Position numbers and translations under genes: made by a program. From Deltaproteobacteria bacterium (GTDB lineage Bacteria; Myxococcota_A; UBA9042; DTJE01): DNA of 64,000 nucleotides. Below the pieces are notes generated by a model. That model had not been told where the DNA came from and made no database searches. It worked only from the letters and a program-made list of their open reading frames with translations. Position 1 is the stretch's first letter, and the number at the start of each line of letters is the position of its first letter. Of the stretch, positions 15,300-23,308 are shown piece after piece. The stretch covers positions 186,001 through 250,000 of the forward strand of contig JAKPOP010000017.1 of assembly GCA_029547805.1 (NCBI GenBank), given 5' to 3'.

Positions 15300-17987
15300 T
15301 CAGAGCCCCGTCTGGTGAAGGGACAGGCGGGCGTCCGGGGCTGAGGGGAGGAAGGTCCAGGCCTGATGCTCCTGGGCCCCGCAGACCTGCCGCGTCTCCA
15401 GGCTGGCGTCTCCGCCTCCGGAGACCTCCCCCTGGACCGTGGAACCGGCGGCGGCCAGCAGGTGCACCACCACCGGACGGCCGGCCACGGCCCGGGCGAA
15501 GCGAACCTCGAGGGTTCCCGCCGAGGGGTCTCGGAGGACCTCCGCGACCTCGGCCACTCCACCCAGCAGGTGGCGATCCGTGGCCAGGAACCACGGGGCC
15601 TTCTCAGGGTCCTCCGGGGCCGGACGCGCCACCAGCAGGGTGCCGGTCCGGGGAGACAGCGTCAGGTCCAGGGGCCGGGTCCACAGGGGTTCCGTCCCGT
15701 CGCACTTCCACTCCCCGACGACCGTGTCCAGCACCGCGGTGCCAGCGACCCCCTCCCCGGGGGAGGGCATCGGGAAGCGCAATGTCCGGGGAACCTCCGA
15801 GAGGGTCTCCTCGGTCCAGGGATTGGCGTTGTTTCCCCAGTGGAAGGCCCCCAGCATCCGGTAGGCCCCCCCGGGTCCCGGGAAGGCCGCCTCCCAGGTC
15901 TCGGGCCAGCGACGGTCCCAGAGGTCCAGGGGTTCCGGGAGCACTGCCACCGCGGGCAGCATCCGCTGGAACAGGTCCAGGGGGTCCTGGTGATCCGCGA
16001 GCCAGGTGAAGGGCTCCCCGAGTTTCAACACGCCTCCGAACAGGGAGGCCCACAGGGCGAAGGTCCGGGCCTCGTCGGCGGTGAGCCCCTCCCGGAAGAA
16101 GATCAGGTCCGGATGGGCCACGAAGGCGGTGTTGCCCATCCAGTATCGGTGGGAGGCCGTCAGGACGGTGGGTTTGATCCCCTGGTCGAACCAGGACTCC
16201 GGGTCCTGCCACCGAGGCTCGTTGTCGAGCGTGAGCCGGACCGACTCGGCGATGCCCGCCGGGGCCAGCGTGCCGGCGACCACCATCAGCATGCCCTCGG
16301 GACCGATGGCCTCCCGGATGGCCCGGAGGGCCTGACGGTAGTGTCCCAGGCCGCTCTTGCTCCCGGCCTGTCCGTATTGCTGGCCGAAGATGGCATAGAC
16401 ACTGAAGTCCACCTTGAAGACCCGGTAGCCCCAGTCCCCCGAGAGGCGGCGGAAGACGTCCCCCAGGTATTGCTGCACCGCCGGCAGGGACGGGTCCAGG
16501 ATCCGGTCCTGCCCGCCTCCTCCCAGGGCCGCCACGCCCAGGTCGCTCAGGGGCAGGACCCAATCGGGATGCTGTTGCAGCAGGGGGGCGTCGGCCCGGA
16601 CCCGGAACGGCGCCGTCCAGATCCCCGGGACCAGGCCCGCCTCCCGGATGCGCCCTGCGAGCCATTTCATCCCGTCCTCGCCGCCGTGGCGGGGGAACCG
16701 GGACTCGTCGGTCGTCCAGGAACCGTCGTCCTTGGCCCACCCGTCATCGACCAGGAAGTGGGAGAGGCCATAGGGGACCAGGTGCTGCCGGGCCGCCTCC
16801 AGGTTCGCCAGGATGAAGGCCTCGTCGATGTCCGAACCCCGCCCCCCGGATCCGGTGCCCCCTCCCCAGGAATTCCAGGAGGACAGGGGATCGGGAAGGG
16901 CCTGGACCCCGTTGTAGCGGGCGATGCCTCGTCCCAGGCGCACCAGGCCTTCGTGGGCGTCGGTGGTGAAGTCCAGCCAGGCCACGTCGGAAGAGAGGAC
17001 CCGGGTGGCCTCCAGGGCGGTGGGCGGCAGGAATGCGCTGCGCAGTTCGAAGCGGGACAGGCCCTCCTGGCCGTCGACCTGGACCGCCGACCCGGGACGA
17101 TGGTCGGTGGTGACCAGCCCCATGGCCCGATCCTGGGTCACGAATCCCGCCACCAGACACGAGGCCGACGGGGTGCAGAGGGCGCCGGTCCAGTTCGAGG
17201 CGAGCCCAGGACCCGTGGCGCCCCCGGGGTCGGTCCCCACGACCCGCAGGTCCGAGAGGAAGTCGAACAGGATCTCCCGGCCGTTGTCCAGCACGAGGGC
17301 GTCGCGGGTCCCCGGACCGAGCATGAGGGTGGCGCCGTCCTCGAACCGGGCGACGACGGGACGAATCTCCTGGACCACGACTCCTTCCCGGAAGGGCATC
17401 ACCACGATGGACCGCAGGGTCACCGCCGGGTGGTCCCGGTGCAGGGCGATGTAGGTGGCGATGCCGCCCAGGGAGTTGGCCGGGGAGGCATCGAACCGCA
17501 GCACCACCGCGTCCCCCAGTTCGTCGGGGGCCGTGATGGCCTGCCACTGGATCCGGGGACCGGGGGCCGACGACGAGATCGTCGCCGCGTCGCCCCGGAC
17601 CGTCAGGACCGCCTCGGAGTGCGCCCCGATGAGGCCGTCCTGGCCGGGGACCCGCCCCAGGTCGAAGGTGCCCCGGGAGAGGTCGTAGACCAGGGTGATC
17701 CGCCCGTCGGACACGGTGACCCGCCCATCGGCCTCCCGCGGCTCCAGGGGTCCCGCCGGGGCGTCTGTGTCCGGGACATCCTCCACGGGGGGCAGTTCCT
17801 GAGGCTGCCAGAGGTCGAGCCCCGACCCCGGGTCCTCGATGGCATCGAGAGCAGGGTCCATCCCCGGGTCCAGGACCGGAACGTCGATCCCTCCGAGATC
17901 CCGCCCCGGGTCGTTCGATCCGCCCGAAGTCCCCCCACCGCAGGCCAGACACGGGACCGCGATGGCGATCAGCAACGTCCTGCGCAT
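15300..17987 (-). CDS. Lipoprotein alpha-galactosidase-like enzyme (GH36/melibiase type)
   Basis: This 895-residue protein begins with a lipoprotein signal (MRRTLLIAIAVPCLACGG). A Gly/Asp/Pro-rich stalk (NDPGRDLGGIDVPVLDPGMD) runs to about residue 70. The body has the GH36 layout: an N-terminal beta domain, then a TIM barrel with FLVDDGWAKDDGSW, AGLVPGIWTAPFRV, the likely nucleophile D527 in VFKVDFS and the likely acid/base D588 in RLTLDNEPRW. The C-terminus is a beta sandwich. Substrate is not certain; alpha-galactosides are typical. The start at 17987 is set by GGAGGGGGAGAG and the lipobox, since a longer frame upstream has no signal. Confidence 0.8.
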   Translation of the reverse strand: MRRTLLIAIAVPCLACGGGTSGGSNDPGRDLGGIDVPVLDPGMDPALDAIEDPGSGLDLWQPQELPPVEDVPDTDAPAGPLEPREADGRVTVSDGRITLVYDLSRGTFDLGRVPGQDGLIGAHSEAVLTVRGDAATISSSAPGPRIQWQAITAPDELGDAVVLRFDASPANSLGGIATYIALHRDHPAVTLRSIVVMPFREGVVVQEIRPVVARFEDGATLMLGPGTRDALVLDNGREILFDFLSDLRVVGTDPGGATGPGLASNWTGALCTPSASCLVAGFVTQDRAMGLVTTDHRPGSAVQVDGQEGLSRFELRSAFLPPTALEATRVLSSDVAWLDFTTDAHEGLVRLGRGIARYNGVQALPDPLSSWNSWGGGTGSGGRGSDIDEAFILANLEAARQHLVPYGLSHFLVDDGWAKDDGSWTTDESRFPRHGGEDGMKWLAGRIREAGLVPGIWTAPFRVRADAPLLQQHPDWVLPLSDLGVAALGGGGQDRILDPSLPAVQQYLGDVFRRLSGDWGYRVFKVDFSVYAIFGQQYGQAGSKSGLGHYRQALRAIREAIGPEGMLMVVAGTLAPAGIAESVRLTLDNEPRWQDPESWFDQGIKPTVLTASHRYWMGNTAFVAHPDLIFFREGLTADEARTFALWASLFGGVLKLGEPFTWLADHQDPLDLFQRMLPAVAVLPEPLDLWDRRWPETWEAAFPGPGGAYRMLGAFHWGNNANPWTEETLSEVPRTLRFPMPSPGEGVAGTAVLDTVVGEWKCDGTEPLWTRPLDLTLSPRTGTLLVARPAPEDPEKAPWFLATDRHLLGGVAEVAEVLRDPSAGTLEVRFARAVAGRPVVVHLLAAAGSTVQGEVSGGGDASLETRQVCGAQEHQAWTFLPSAPDARLSLHQTGL

Positions 17988-18014
17988 CTCTCCCCCTCCG
18001 ACGTGGCCGGCGGG

Positions 18015-18023
18015 AGTGTAGCA
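18015..18023 (-). promoter_or_regulatory. Extended -10 element for the GH36-YfhO operon
   Basis: On the minus strand TGCTACACT is an extended -10 (TGC plus TACACT), 28 bases upstream of the ATG at 17987. No good -35 is visible at 17 bases. Confidence 0.45.
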
Positions 18024-18052
18024 TCGACCGGGAACCCTGGGGAGGACAAGAA

Positions 18053-18081
18053 TTGACAGGGCGGGACACGGGTTGTAGCCT
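18053..18081 (+). promoter_or_regulatory. Promoter of the NTF2-like lipoprotein gene
   Basis: TTGACA at 18053-18058 and TAGCCT at 18076-18081 are 17 bases apart. The -35 is perfect and the -10 weak. An AAGGAGGA ribosome binding site follows before the ATG at 18106. Confidence 0.5.
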
Positions 18082-18105
18082 TCGAACCGGTTCAAGGAGG
18101 ACCCG

Positions 18106-18576
18106 ATGAGGCGCGCTTCCCTGTGGCTGCTGCTGGCGGTGACCGCCTGCTCCCCGAAGTACCTGCCCAACACCGAGGTGGAGGACACTCCGGCCAATCG
18201 GGCCATCGCCGACGTGGTGGAGCGCTACCGGGTGGCCGTGGAACAACGGGACGTCGATGCCCTGCGGGGCCTGGTCTCACGACGGTACTTCAGCAACGCC
18301 GGGACCACCGCCGAGCCCAGCGACGACTATGGCTACGCCCAGTTGGAGGAGCGGGTGCTGCCGCTGCTCCGGGAGAACGTCAAATCCGTCCAGTTCGTGA
18401 TCTACCTGCGGCGGATCTCGTTCCCCAGCGAGACCACGGCCCAGGCGGACTTCGAGTACTACTACAAGTTCTTCTACGTGGAAGGCGGCAAGGACCGCTG
18501 GCAGGCGCGCAACGACTTCGCCCGGCTGGAGTTCGTGAAGGAGGACGGGGTCTGGCGAATCGTCGCGGGCCTCTGA
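18106..18576 (+). CDS. Small lipoprotein, possible NTF2/SnoaL-like fold
   Basis: This 156-residue protein has a lipoprotein signal peptide (LLLAVTAC, lipid Cys at about 15). The mature part starts with a helix (ANRAIADVVERYRVAVEQRDVDALRGLVSRRYF) and ends in strands with FYVEGGKDRWQARNDFARLEF and VKEDGVWRIVAGL. This order is typical of the SnoaL/NTF2-like cone fold, in which a ligand or nothing at all may be bound. No catalytic motif is apparent. It is divergent from the GH36 operon and convergent with the next gene. Confidence 0.6.
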   Translation: MRRASLWLLLAVTACSPKYLPNTEVEDTPANRAIADVVERYRVAVEQRDVDALRGLVSRRYFSNAGTTAEPSDDYGYAQLEERVLPLLRENVKSVQFVIYLRRISFPSETTAQADFEYYYKFFYVEGGKDRWQARNDFARLEFVKEDGVWRIVAGL

Positions 18577-18595
18577 ACGTCCAGCCGGACCGGGG

Positions 18596-19150
18596 TCAGG
18601 TACCCGGAACGTATTCCTTCGGCACGCAGAATTTCCAGGTGCAGAACCGGGGTTCGTCGGGCTTCTCGACACAGGCGCCCCCGGAGGCCCCGCAGTCCCC
18701 ATCGACCTCGCAGAGGACCCCGGACGTGGCGCAGCGGCGGCTCATCTCGCAGCGCGACCACGGGGCCTGTCCTGCGCAGTCCTGGTCCTGAGTGCACGCC
18801 CCCTTCAGGCTGGAAATCTCCCGGCAGAGGGCGTCCTCGGGACAGGCCACCCCATGGCATGGCATCGTGCAGAAGGGGGTCGCCCCGCTGGATTCCGGGG
18901 CCGCCTCACCGACCTTCCGGGCCTCGTAGAGCATGCAGGGACCGTCGACGCACTGGGGATGGTCCCGGACCAGGCAGGAATCGAAGCAGAAGAACTCCGC
19001 CTCACTGCACGCATCGGATCCCTGAGAGAGCCCCGTGCGGCAATCGGCCTTCATCTTGTCGGTCATCGCGCAGGTCTCGAAGGGGTCACGGGAACTGCAC
19101 CCCAACGCCAACCACAACCCCACTCCCGCCGCCAGACGGCTGCAACGCAC
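18596..19150 (-). CDS. Cys-rich lipoprotein of unknown function
   Basis: This 184-residue protein has a lipoprotein signal ending LALGC. The mature part is rich in cysteine (C-x-n spaced pairs such as CTQDQDCAG, CEVDGDCG, CSEAEFFCFDSC), which suggests many disulphides and a secreted, compact structure. The pattern resembles the small Cys-rich modules common in myxobacterial surface proteins. Of two in-frame GTGs, the second (19150) is chosen because GGGAGG lies five bases upstream of it and overlaps the first. It follows gcvPA on the same strand at a spacing of about 54 bases. I see no enzymatic motif. Confidence 0.65.
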   Translation of the reverse strand: MRCSRLAAGVGLWLALGCSSRDPFETCAMTDKMKADCRTGLSQGSDACSEAEFFCFDSCLVRDHPQCVDGPCMLYEARKVGEAAPESSGATPFCTMPCHGVACPEDALCREISSLKGACTQDQDCAGQAPWSRCEMSRRCATSGVLCEVDGDCGASGGACVEKPDEPRFCTWKFCVPKEYVPGT

Positions 19151-19204
19151 GGCCACCTCCCTGGGAACCCACCGGGGCGATTGTCCTGGAAGCAGCGAGG
19201 AAGG

Positions 19205-20563
19205 TCAAGGGATGGATGGCCCCTGGGTCACCACCTCGCGAAACAGGGCCTCCAGCCGATCGATGTCCCCGTCGCTGCGCATCTCGGTCACCGTCACCAG
19301 CAGGCAGTCCTGGAGGCTCCCGTCGAACCGTCCCAGGGCCTGCCCGGGCACGATCCCCCGCTCCAGACCCGTCGCAAGCAGCGCCTCGACCTTTCCGGGC
19401 ACCCGCAGCACGAACTCGTTGAAGACCGGCCCGTCGAAGGCCGCCTCCACGCCGGGGATCGCCGCAAGGCGCCGCCGGACGAGGCCCGCGCGATGATGGT
19501 TGTACCGGGCGAGTCGCCGATAGCCCTCCCTGCCCAGCAACGACAGGTGGATCGCGACCCGGAGGGCACAGAGCCCCTCGTTCGTGCAGATGTTCGAAGA
19601 GGCCCGCTCCCGGCGGATGTGCTGCTCCCGGGCGGCCAGCGTGAGCGTGAAGCAGGGGTTCCCCCGGGCATCCCGGGTCATTCCGATCAGGCGGCCCGGC
19701 ATTCCCTTCACGAAGGGCTGCTTCACGGCGAAGAAGCCCACATAGGGCCCACCATAGGAGAGGGGGATTCCCAGCGACTGGCCCTCTCCGGCGGCCAGAT
19801 CGGCCCCCAGGACCCCCGGCGCCTCCAGCAGCCCGAAGGCCAGGGCCTCCGTAAAGGTGGCCACCAGCAGGGCCCCGGCCTCGTGGGCCAGCCGGGCCAT
19901 CGGGGCCAGATCCTCCACCACGCCGAAGAAGTTCGGAGACTGGACGACCACCCCGCCGACCTCCGGCCCCAGGGCAGCCTCGAGGGCCGCCAGGTCCGTC
20001 GATCCACGCCCGTCCCACGGGATCTCCTGAAGGGCGTTCGGTCCCAGGTAGGTCCTCAGAACGTCCCGATACTGGGGATGCACCGCCCCGGAGACCAGCA
20101 CCTTCCGTCGGCGGGTGTGGCGCTGGCACATCAGGGCCGCCTCGGAGCAGGCGGTGGCCCCCTCGTACATCGAGGCGTTCGCCACGTCCATGCCCAGCAG
20201 GGAGGCCACCATGGTCTGGTACTCGAACTGGGCCTGGAGCGTCCCCTGGGAGACCTCGGCCTGGTAGGGCGTGTAGGAGGTCAGGAACTCCCCCCGGGAG
20301 GCCAGGGATCCCACCGCCGCCGGGACGTAGTGATCGTAGGCCCCGGCCCCCAGGAAGGAGACCGTCGCGGCCATCGGGTTGCGATCGGCGAGCCCCCGGA
20401 CCCGGTCCTCGACCTCGGACTCGGGCAGTCCCGCGGGAAGGTCCAGGCCCCGGAGGATCCGGGCCACCGCGGGGACCTCCTGGAAGAGGTCATCGATCGA
20501 GGAGACCCCGATCACCCGAAGCATCTCGGCGATCTCTGAGTCGGTGTGGGGAGTGAAGTCCAT
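19205..20563 (-). CDS. gcvPA: Glycine dehydrogenase (decarboxylating) subunit 1
   Basis: This 452-residue protein is the N-terminal half of the split P-protein, which decarboxylates glycine and passes the aminomethyl group to GcvH. Visible family segments are FLGAGAYDHYVPAAVGSL near residue 75, YTPYQAEVSQGTLQAQFEYQ, and SNICTNEGLCALRVAIHLS. The PLP lysine belongs to subunit 2, GcvPB, which is not found in this window. Instead, an unrelated lipoprotein gene follows on the same strand, so gcvPB must lie elsewhere. It is last of the gcvT-gcvH-gcvPA cluster. Confidence 0.93.
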   Translation of the reverse strand: MDFTPHTDSEIAEMLRVIGVSSIDDLFQEVPAVARILRGLDLPAGLPESEVEDRVRGLADRNPMAATVSFLGAGAYDHYVPAAVGSLASRGEFLTSYTPYQAEVSQGTLQAQFEYQTMVASLLGMDVANASMYEGATACSEAALMCQRHTRRRKVLVSGAVHPQYRDVLRTYLGPNALQEIPWDGRGSTDLAALEAALGPEVGGVVVQSPNFFGVVEDLAPMARLAHEAGALLVATFTEALAFGLLEAPGVLGADLAAGEGQSLGIPLSYGGPYVGFFAVKQPFVKGMPGRLIGMTRDARGNPCFTLTLAAREQHIRRERASSNICTNEGLCALRVAIHLSLLGREGYRRLARYNHHRAGLVRRRLAAIPGVEAAFDGPVFNEFVLRVPGKVEALLATGLERGIVPGQALGRFDGSLQDCLLVTVTEMRSDGDIDRLEALFREVVTQGPSIP

Positions 20564-20600
20564 GTCGCCTCCCTGGGACCAGGAGACCCGCGAGTCGGCC

Positions 20601-21002
20601 TCAGGCCTCCTCGTCCTCCAGTTTGCCCAGCAGTTCCTCGTAGTCGTCGGCGGTCATCAACTCGTCGATCTGCTCCTGGTCCTCGACCTCGATCCGGACC
20701 AGCCAGCCTTCCTCGTAGGGGTCCGACATCAGCACGTTGAGGTCGTCGTTGAGGATCTCGTTGACCTCGATCACGACGCCGCTGACCGGTGCAAAGACCT
20801 CCGACGAGGCCTTCTGGCTGTCCACCAGGCCGATGGCCTCCCCCTTCTCGACCTCGTCCCCCACCCGAGGCAGGTCCACGGAGACGATGTCGCCGAGTTT
20901 CTCCACCGCCCACTCGGTGATGCCGATCGTGACGACGTTCTCCTCCTCGGTCTTCAGCCACTCGTGACTCTCGGTGAACCGGTAATCCTTCGGAACGGAC
21001 AT
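20601..21002 (-). CDS. gcvH: Glycine cleavage system H protein
   Basis: This 133-residue lipoyl carrier shuttles the aminomethyl arm between the P, T and L proteins. The lipoyl-accepting lysine is K64 in GLVDSQKASSEV, at the usual position. The N-terminus PKDYRFTESHEWLKTEEENVV and the tail ADDYEELLGKL are standard. ATG 21002 is chosen because AAGGAGG precedes it; a longer frame seven codons upstream lacks support. It lies between gcvT and gcvPA on the same strand. Confidence 0.96.
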   Translation of the reverse strand: MSVPKDYRFTESHEWLKTEEENVVTIGITEWAVEKLGDIVSVDLPRVGDEVEKGEAIGLVDSQKASSEVFAPVSGVVIEVNEILNDDLNVLMSDPYEEGWLVRIEVEDQEQIDELMTADDYEELLGKLEDEEA

Positions 21003-21068
21003 CGCGAACCTCCTTGGTTCCATCCCAATTCCAGGCCGGACGCCCCGGAACCTCCCCCGGACCGGGCG

Positions 21069-22169
21069 TCAGCGTTTCTCCAGCAGGGCCGCCTGCACCC
21101 GCGCCGGAAACTCTCGAATCCCCTTCGCGTCGATGGAGATCACGCTCCCCGGCGCGTCGTGAGGTCTTGCGACGTAGCCCAGGCCGACCGGCACCCCGAG
21201 GGTCGGCGAGAGGGTACCGGAGGTCACGTGTCCCACCTCTGCCCCACCGGCCCGGATGGCGTATCCATGACGGGGAATGCCCTTGCCCTCGACCACGAAG
21301 GAGACCAGCAGCCGCTTGAGTCCCTCCTCCTGCTGGCGCACCAGGGCGTCCCGGCCGATGAAATCCCCTTTCTGGAGTTTCACGGTCCAGGCCAGGTTCG
21401 CCTCCAGGGGGGTCGTCGTCTCGTCGATGTCGTTGCCGTAGAGGCAGTACTTCATCTCGAGGCGGAGGCTGTCCCGAGCCCCGAGTCCGATGGGAGCCAC
21501 GTCCAGGTCCCGTCCCTGGTCCAGCAATTCCCGCCAGAGGTCCGAGGCGATCCGGTGGGGAACGTAGACCTCGCCGCCCCGCTCCCCGGTGTAGCCGGTC
21601 GTGGCCAGCAGCACCTCGACCCCTCGCCAGGCCGTCTTCACGAACGTGAAGGGCTTCATCTGGGAAACGCCGCTTCCAAAGATGCGGCTCAACAATTCCG
21701 GGGCCTTCGGTCCCTGCACGGCGATCTGGGAGTAGTCGTCCGACAGGTCCAGGACCTCGCAGTCCCCCCGGGCCTGCTCCAGGAACCAGCGGACGTCCTT
21801 CTCCCGGTTCGAGGCGTTCACGCAGACGAACCACTCCGTGTCGGAGACCTTGTAGAAGATCATGTCGTCCACGATTCCGCCGTGGGGAAGGCAGACCGGG
21901 GTATAGACGGCCTTTCCCGGAGCCACGGAACCCACGTCGTTGGTGGTCAGTCGCTGGACGACCTCCCGGGCCCTGGGGCCCCGGAAGACGACCTCGCCCA
22001 TGTGGCTCACGTCGAAGAGGCCCACGGCCTGGCGAACCCGCTGGTGTTCCCGGGCGATGCCCTCGAACTGCACGGGCATCCAGAAGCCGGCGAAGGGAAC
22101 CATCTTCCCCCCGAGGCGAACATGTTCCTCGTACAGCGCGGTCCTACGCAAATCCTCATGGTGGCTCAT
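21069..22169 (-). CDS. gcvT: Aminomethyltransferase (glycine cleavage T protein)
   Basis: This 366-residue T-protein transfers the methylene group from GcvH to tetrahydrofolate, releasing ammonia. Family segments are HVRLGGKMVPFAGFWMPVQF, LFDVSHMGEV, TNDVGSVAPGKAVYTP, and GYTGERGGEVYVP; the catalytic Asp is expected in GLGARDSLRLEMKYCLYGND. The start is ATG 22169 with AGGGAGAGGGG upstream. It is the first gene of the glycine-cleavage cluster and has its own promoter 46 bases upstream, facing away from nothing else. folD, which consumes the product, lies just upstream on the same strand. Confidence 0.95.
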   Translation of the reverse strand: MSHHEDLRRTALYEEHVRLGGKMVPFAGFWMPVQFEGIAREHQRVRQAVGLFDVSHMGEVVFRGPRAREVVQRLTTNDVGSVAPGKAVYTPVCLPHGGIVDDMIFYKVSDTEWFVCVNASNREKDVRWFLEQARGDCEVLDLSDDYSQIAVQGPKAPELLSRIFGSGVSQMKPFTFVKTAWRGVEVLLATTGYTGERGGEVYVPHRIASDLWRELLDQGRDLDVAPIGLGARDSLRLEMKYCLYGNDIDETTTPLEANLAWTVKLQKGDFIGRDALVRQQEEGLKRLLVSFVVEGKGIPRHGYAIRAGGAEVGHVTSGTLSPTLGVPVGLGYVARPHDAPGSVISIDAKGIREFPARVQAALLEKR

Positions 22170-22214
22170 GGCCCCTCTCCCTGGAAAGGATGCCTCGGTG
22201 CCGAACCCGGGCAC

Positions 22215-22243
22215 GGCATACAACGGCGCCTTTGGGGAGTCAA
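22215..22243 (-). promoter_or_regulatory. Promoter of the gcvT-gcvH-gcvPA cluster
   Basis: On the minus strand TTGACT at 22243-22238 and TATGCC at 22220-22215 are 17 bases apart. The predicted leader is about 40 bases, which is too short for a tandem glycine riboswitch. Confidence 0.55.
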
Positions 22244-22337
22244 GTATAAAAAGGACGACACGGAATCGTTGACGGGAACCGGCGGCATCGTGCTGGATCC
22301 GGCCCGGACGACACGGCGGACACAGACCGGCTCGGGG

Positions 22338-23204
22338 TCAGAACGGCGGGGGCAGTCCCCGGCGTGCACAGGCGGCGATCAGGGTGTTCCGGAGCAGGAA
22401 GGCGATCGTCATGGGACCGACCCCGCCGGGGACCGGCGTGATGAAGGAGGCCTGACGGGAGGCCCCCTCGAAGTCCACGTCCCCGCAGAGCCGCCCCTCC
22501 TCGTCCCGGTTCATCCCCACGTCGATCACCACCGTCCCTTCCTGGATCCACTCGCCCCGGACCAGACGGGCCTGTCCGATGGCGGCGACCAGCACGTCGG
22601 CCTCGGCCACCCGGGCCGGGAGGTCGCGGGTCCGGGAGTGACAGATGGTGACCGTGGCATGGGCCGCCAGCAGCAGCAGGGCCATCGGCTTGCCGACGAT
22701 CAGGCTGCGGCCCAGCACCACGGCCCGCTTCCCCTGGAGCCGGATGCCTGTCTCCTGGATCAGGCGCATGCAGCCCGCCGGCGTGCAGGCCACCAGGCCC
22801 TCCCGCCCCGACACGAGGCGCCCGAGATTGACGGGATGAAATCCGTCCACGTCCCGGGCGGGGTCCTGTGCGTCGATGACCCGGTCCGCCGAGATGTGGG
22901 GCGGCAAGGGCAGTTGCACCAGCACGCCGTCCACCTCCGGATCCCCGTTGAGCCGGTGGAGCAGGGCCAGCACCTCGGCCTCGGTGGTCGTCGCGGGCAG
23001 GCGATGGGTCACACCCCGGATGCCCACCTCCTCGCAGGCCCGGGCCTTGTTCCGGACGTAGACCGCCGAGGCCGGGTCGTCCCCGACCAGCACCACGTGC
23101 AGCGAGGGGAAGACGCCCCGGGCATGGAGGCGATCCACGGCCTCCTTCACCTCGCCCCGGACGGTGGCGGCAATGGACTTTCCATCGAGGATGCGCGCGG
23201 CCAT
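22338..23204 (-). CDS. folD: Methylenetetrahydrofolate dehydrogenase/cyclohydrolase
   Basis: This 288-residue bifunctional enzyme interconverts 5,10-methylene-, methenyl- and 10-formyl-tetrahydrofolate. Family motifs are [14 protein letters not shown] (catalytic Lys), [31 protein letters not shown] (NADP site), and the late [16 protein letters not shown]. The position directly upstream of gcvT is metabolically coherent, because gcvT makes its substrate. A promoter with 17-base spacing lies upstream, so folD is probably transcribed separately or as the first gene reading toward gcvT. Confidence 0.96.
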   Translation of the reverse strand: MAARILDGKSIAATVRGEVKEAVDRLHARGVFPSLHVVLVGDDPASAVYVRNKARACEEVGIRGVTHRLPATTTEAEVLALLHRLNGDPEVDGVLVQLPLPPHISADRVIDAQDPARDVDGFHPVNLGRLVSGREGLVACTPAGCMRLIQETGIRLQGKRAVVLGRSLIVGKPMALLLLAAHATVTICHSRTRDLPARVAEADVLVAAIGQARLVRGEWIQEGTVVIDVGMNRDEEGRLCGDVDFEGASRQASFITPVPGGVGPMTIAFLLRNTLIAACARRGLPPPF

Positions 23205-23230
23205 CGGTTCCCCCTGGGGAAGGTGGCCGG

Positions 23231-23259
23231 ATGCTAGCGGGAAGTCGCCGGGGAATCAA
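23231..23259 (-). promoter_or_regulatory. Promoter of folD
   Basis: On the minus strand TTGATT at 23259-23254 and TAGCAT at 23236-23231 are separated by 17 bases, about 27 bases upstream of the folD ATG. Confidence 0.55.
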
Positions 23260-23308
23260 TCGCCCCTGAGCCTCCGGGCCCAGGCTCCCCTGGGCAACCG
23301 GGGCCCCT

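Noticed and set aside
22170-22215. Glycine riboswitch upstream of gcvT
   Set aside because: The predicted leader is only about 40 bases, far too short for a glycine aptamer, and no aptamer core is visible.
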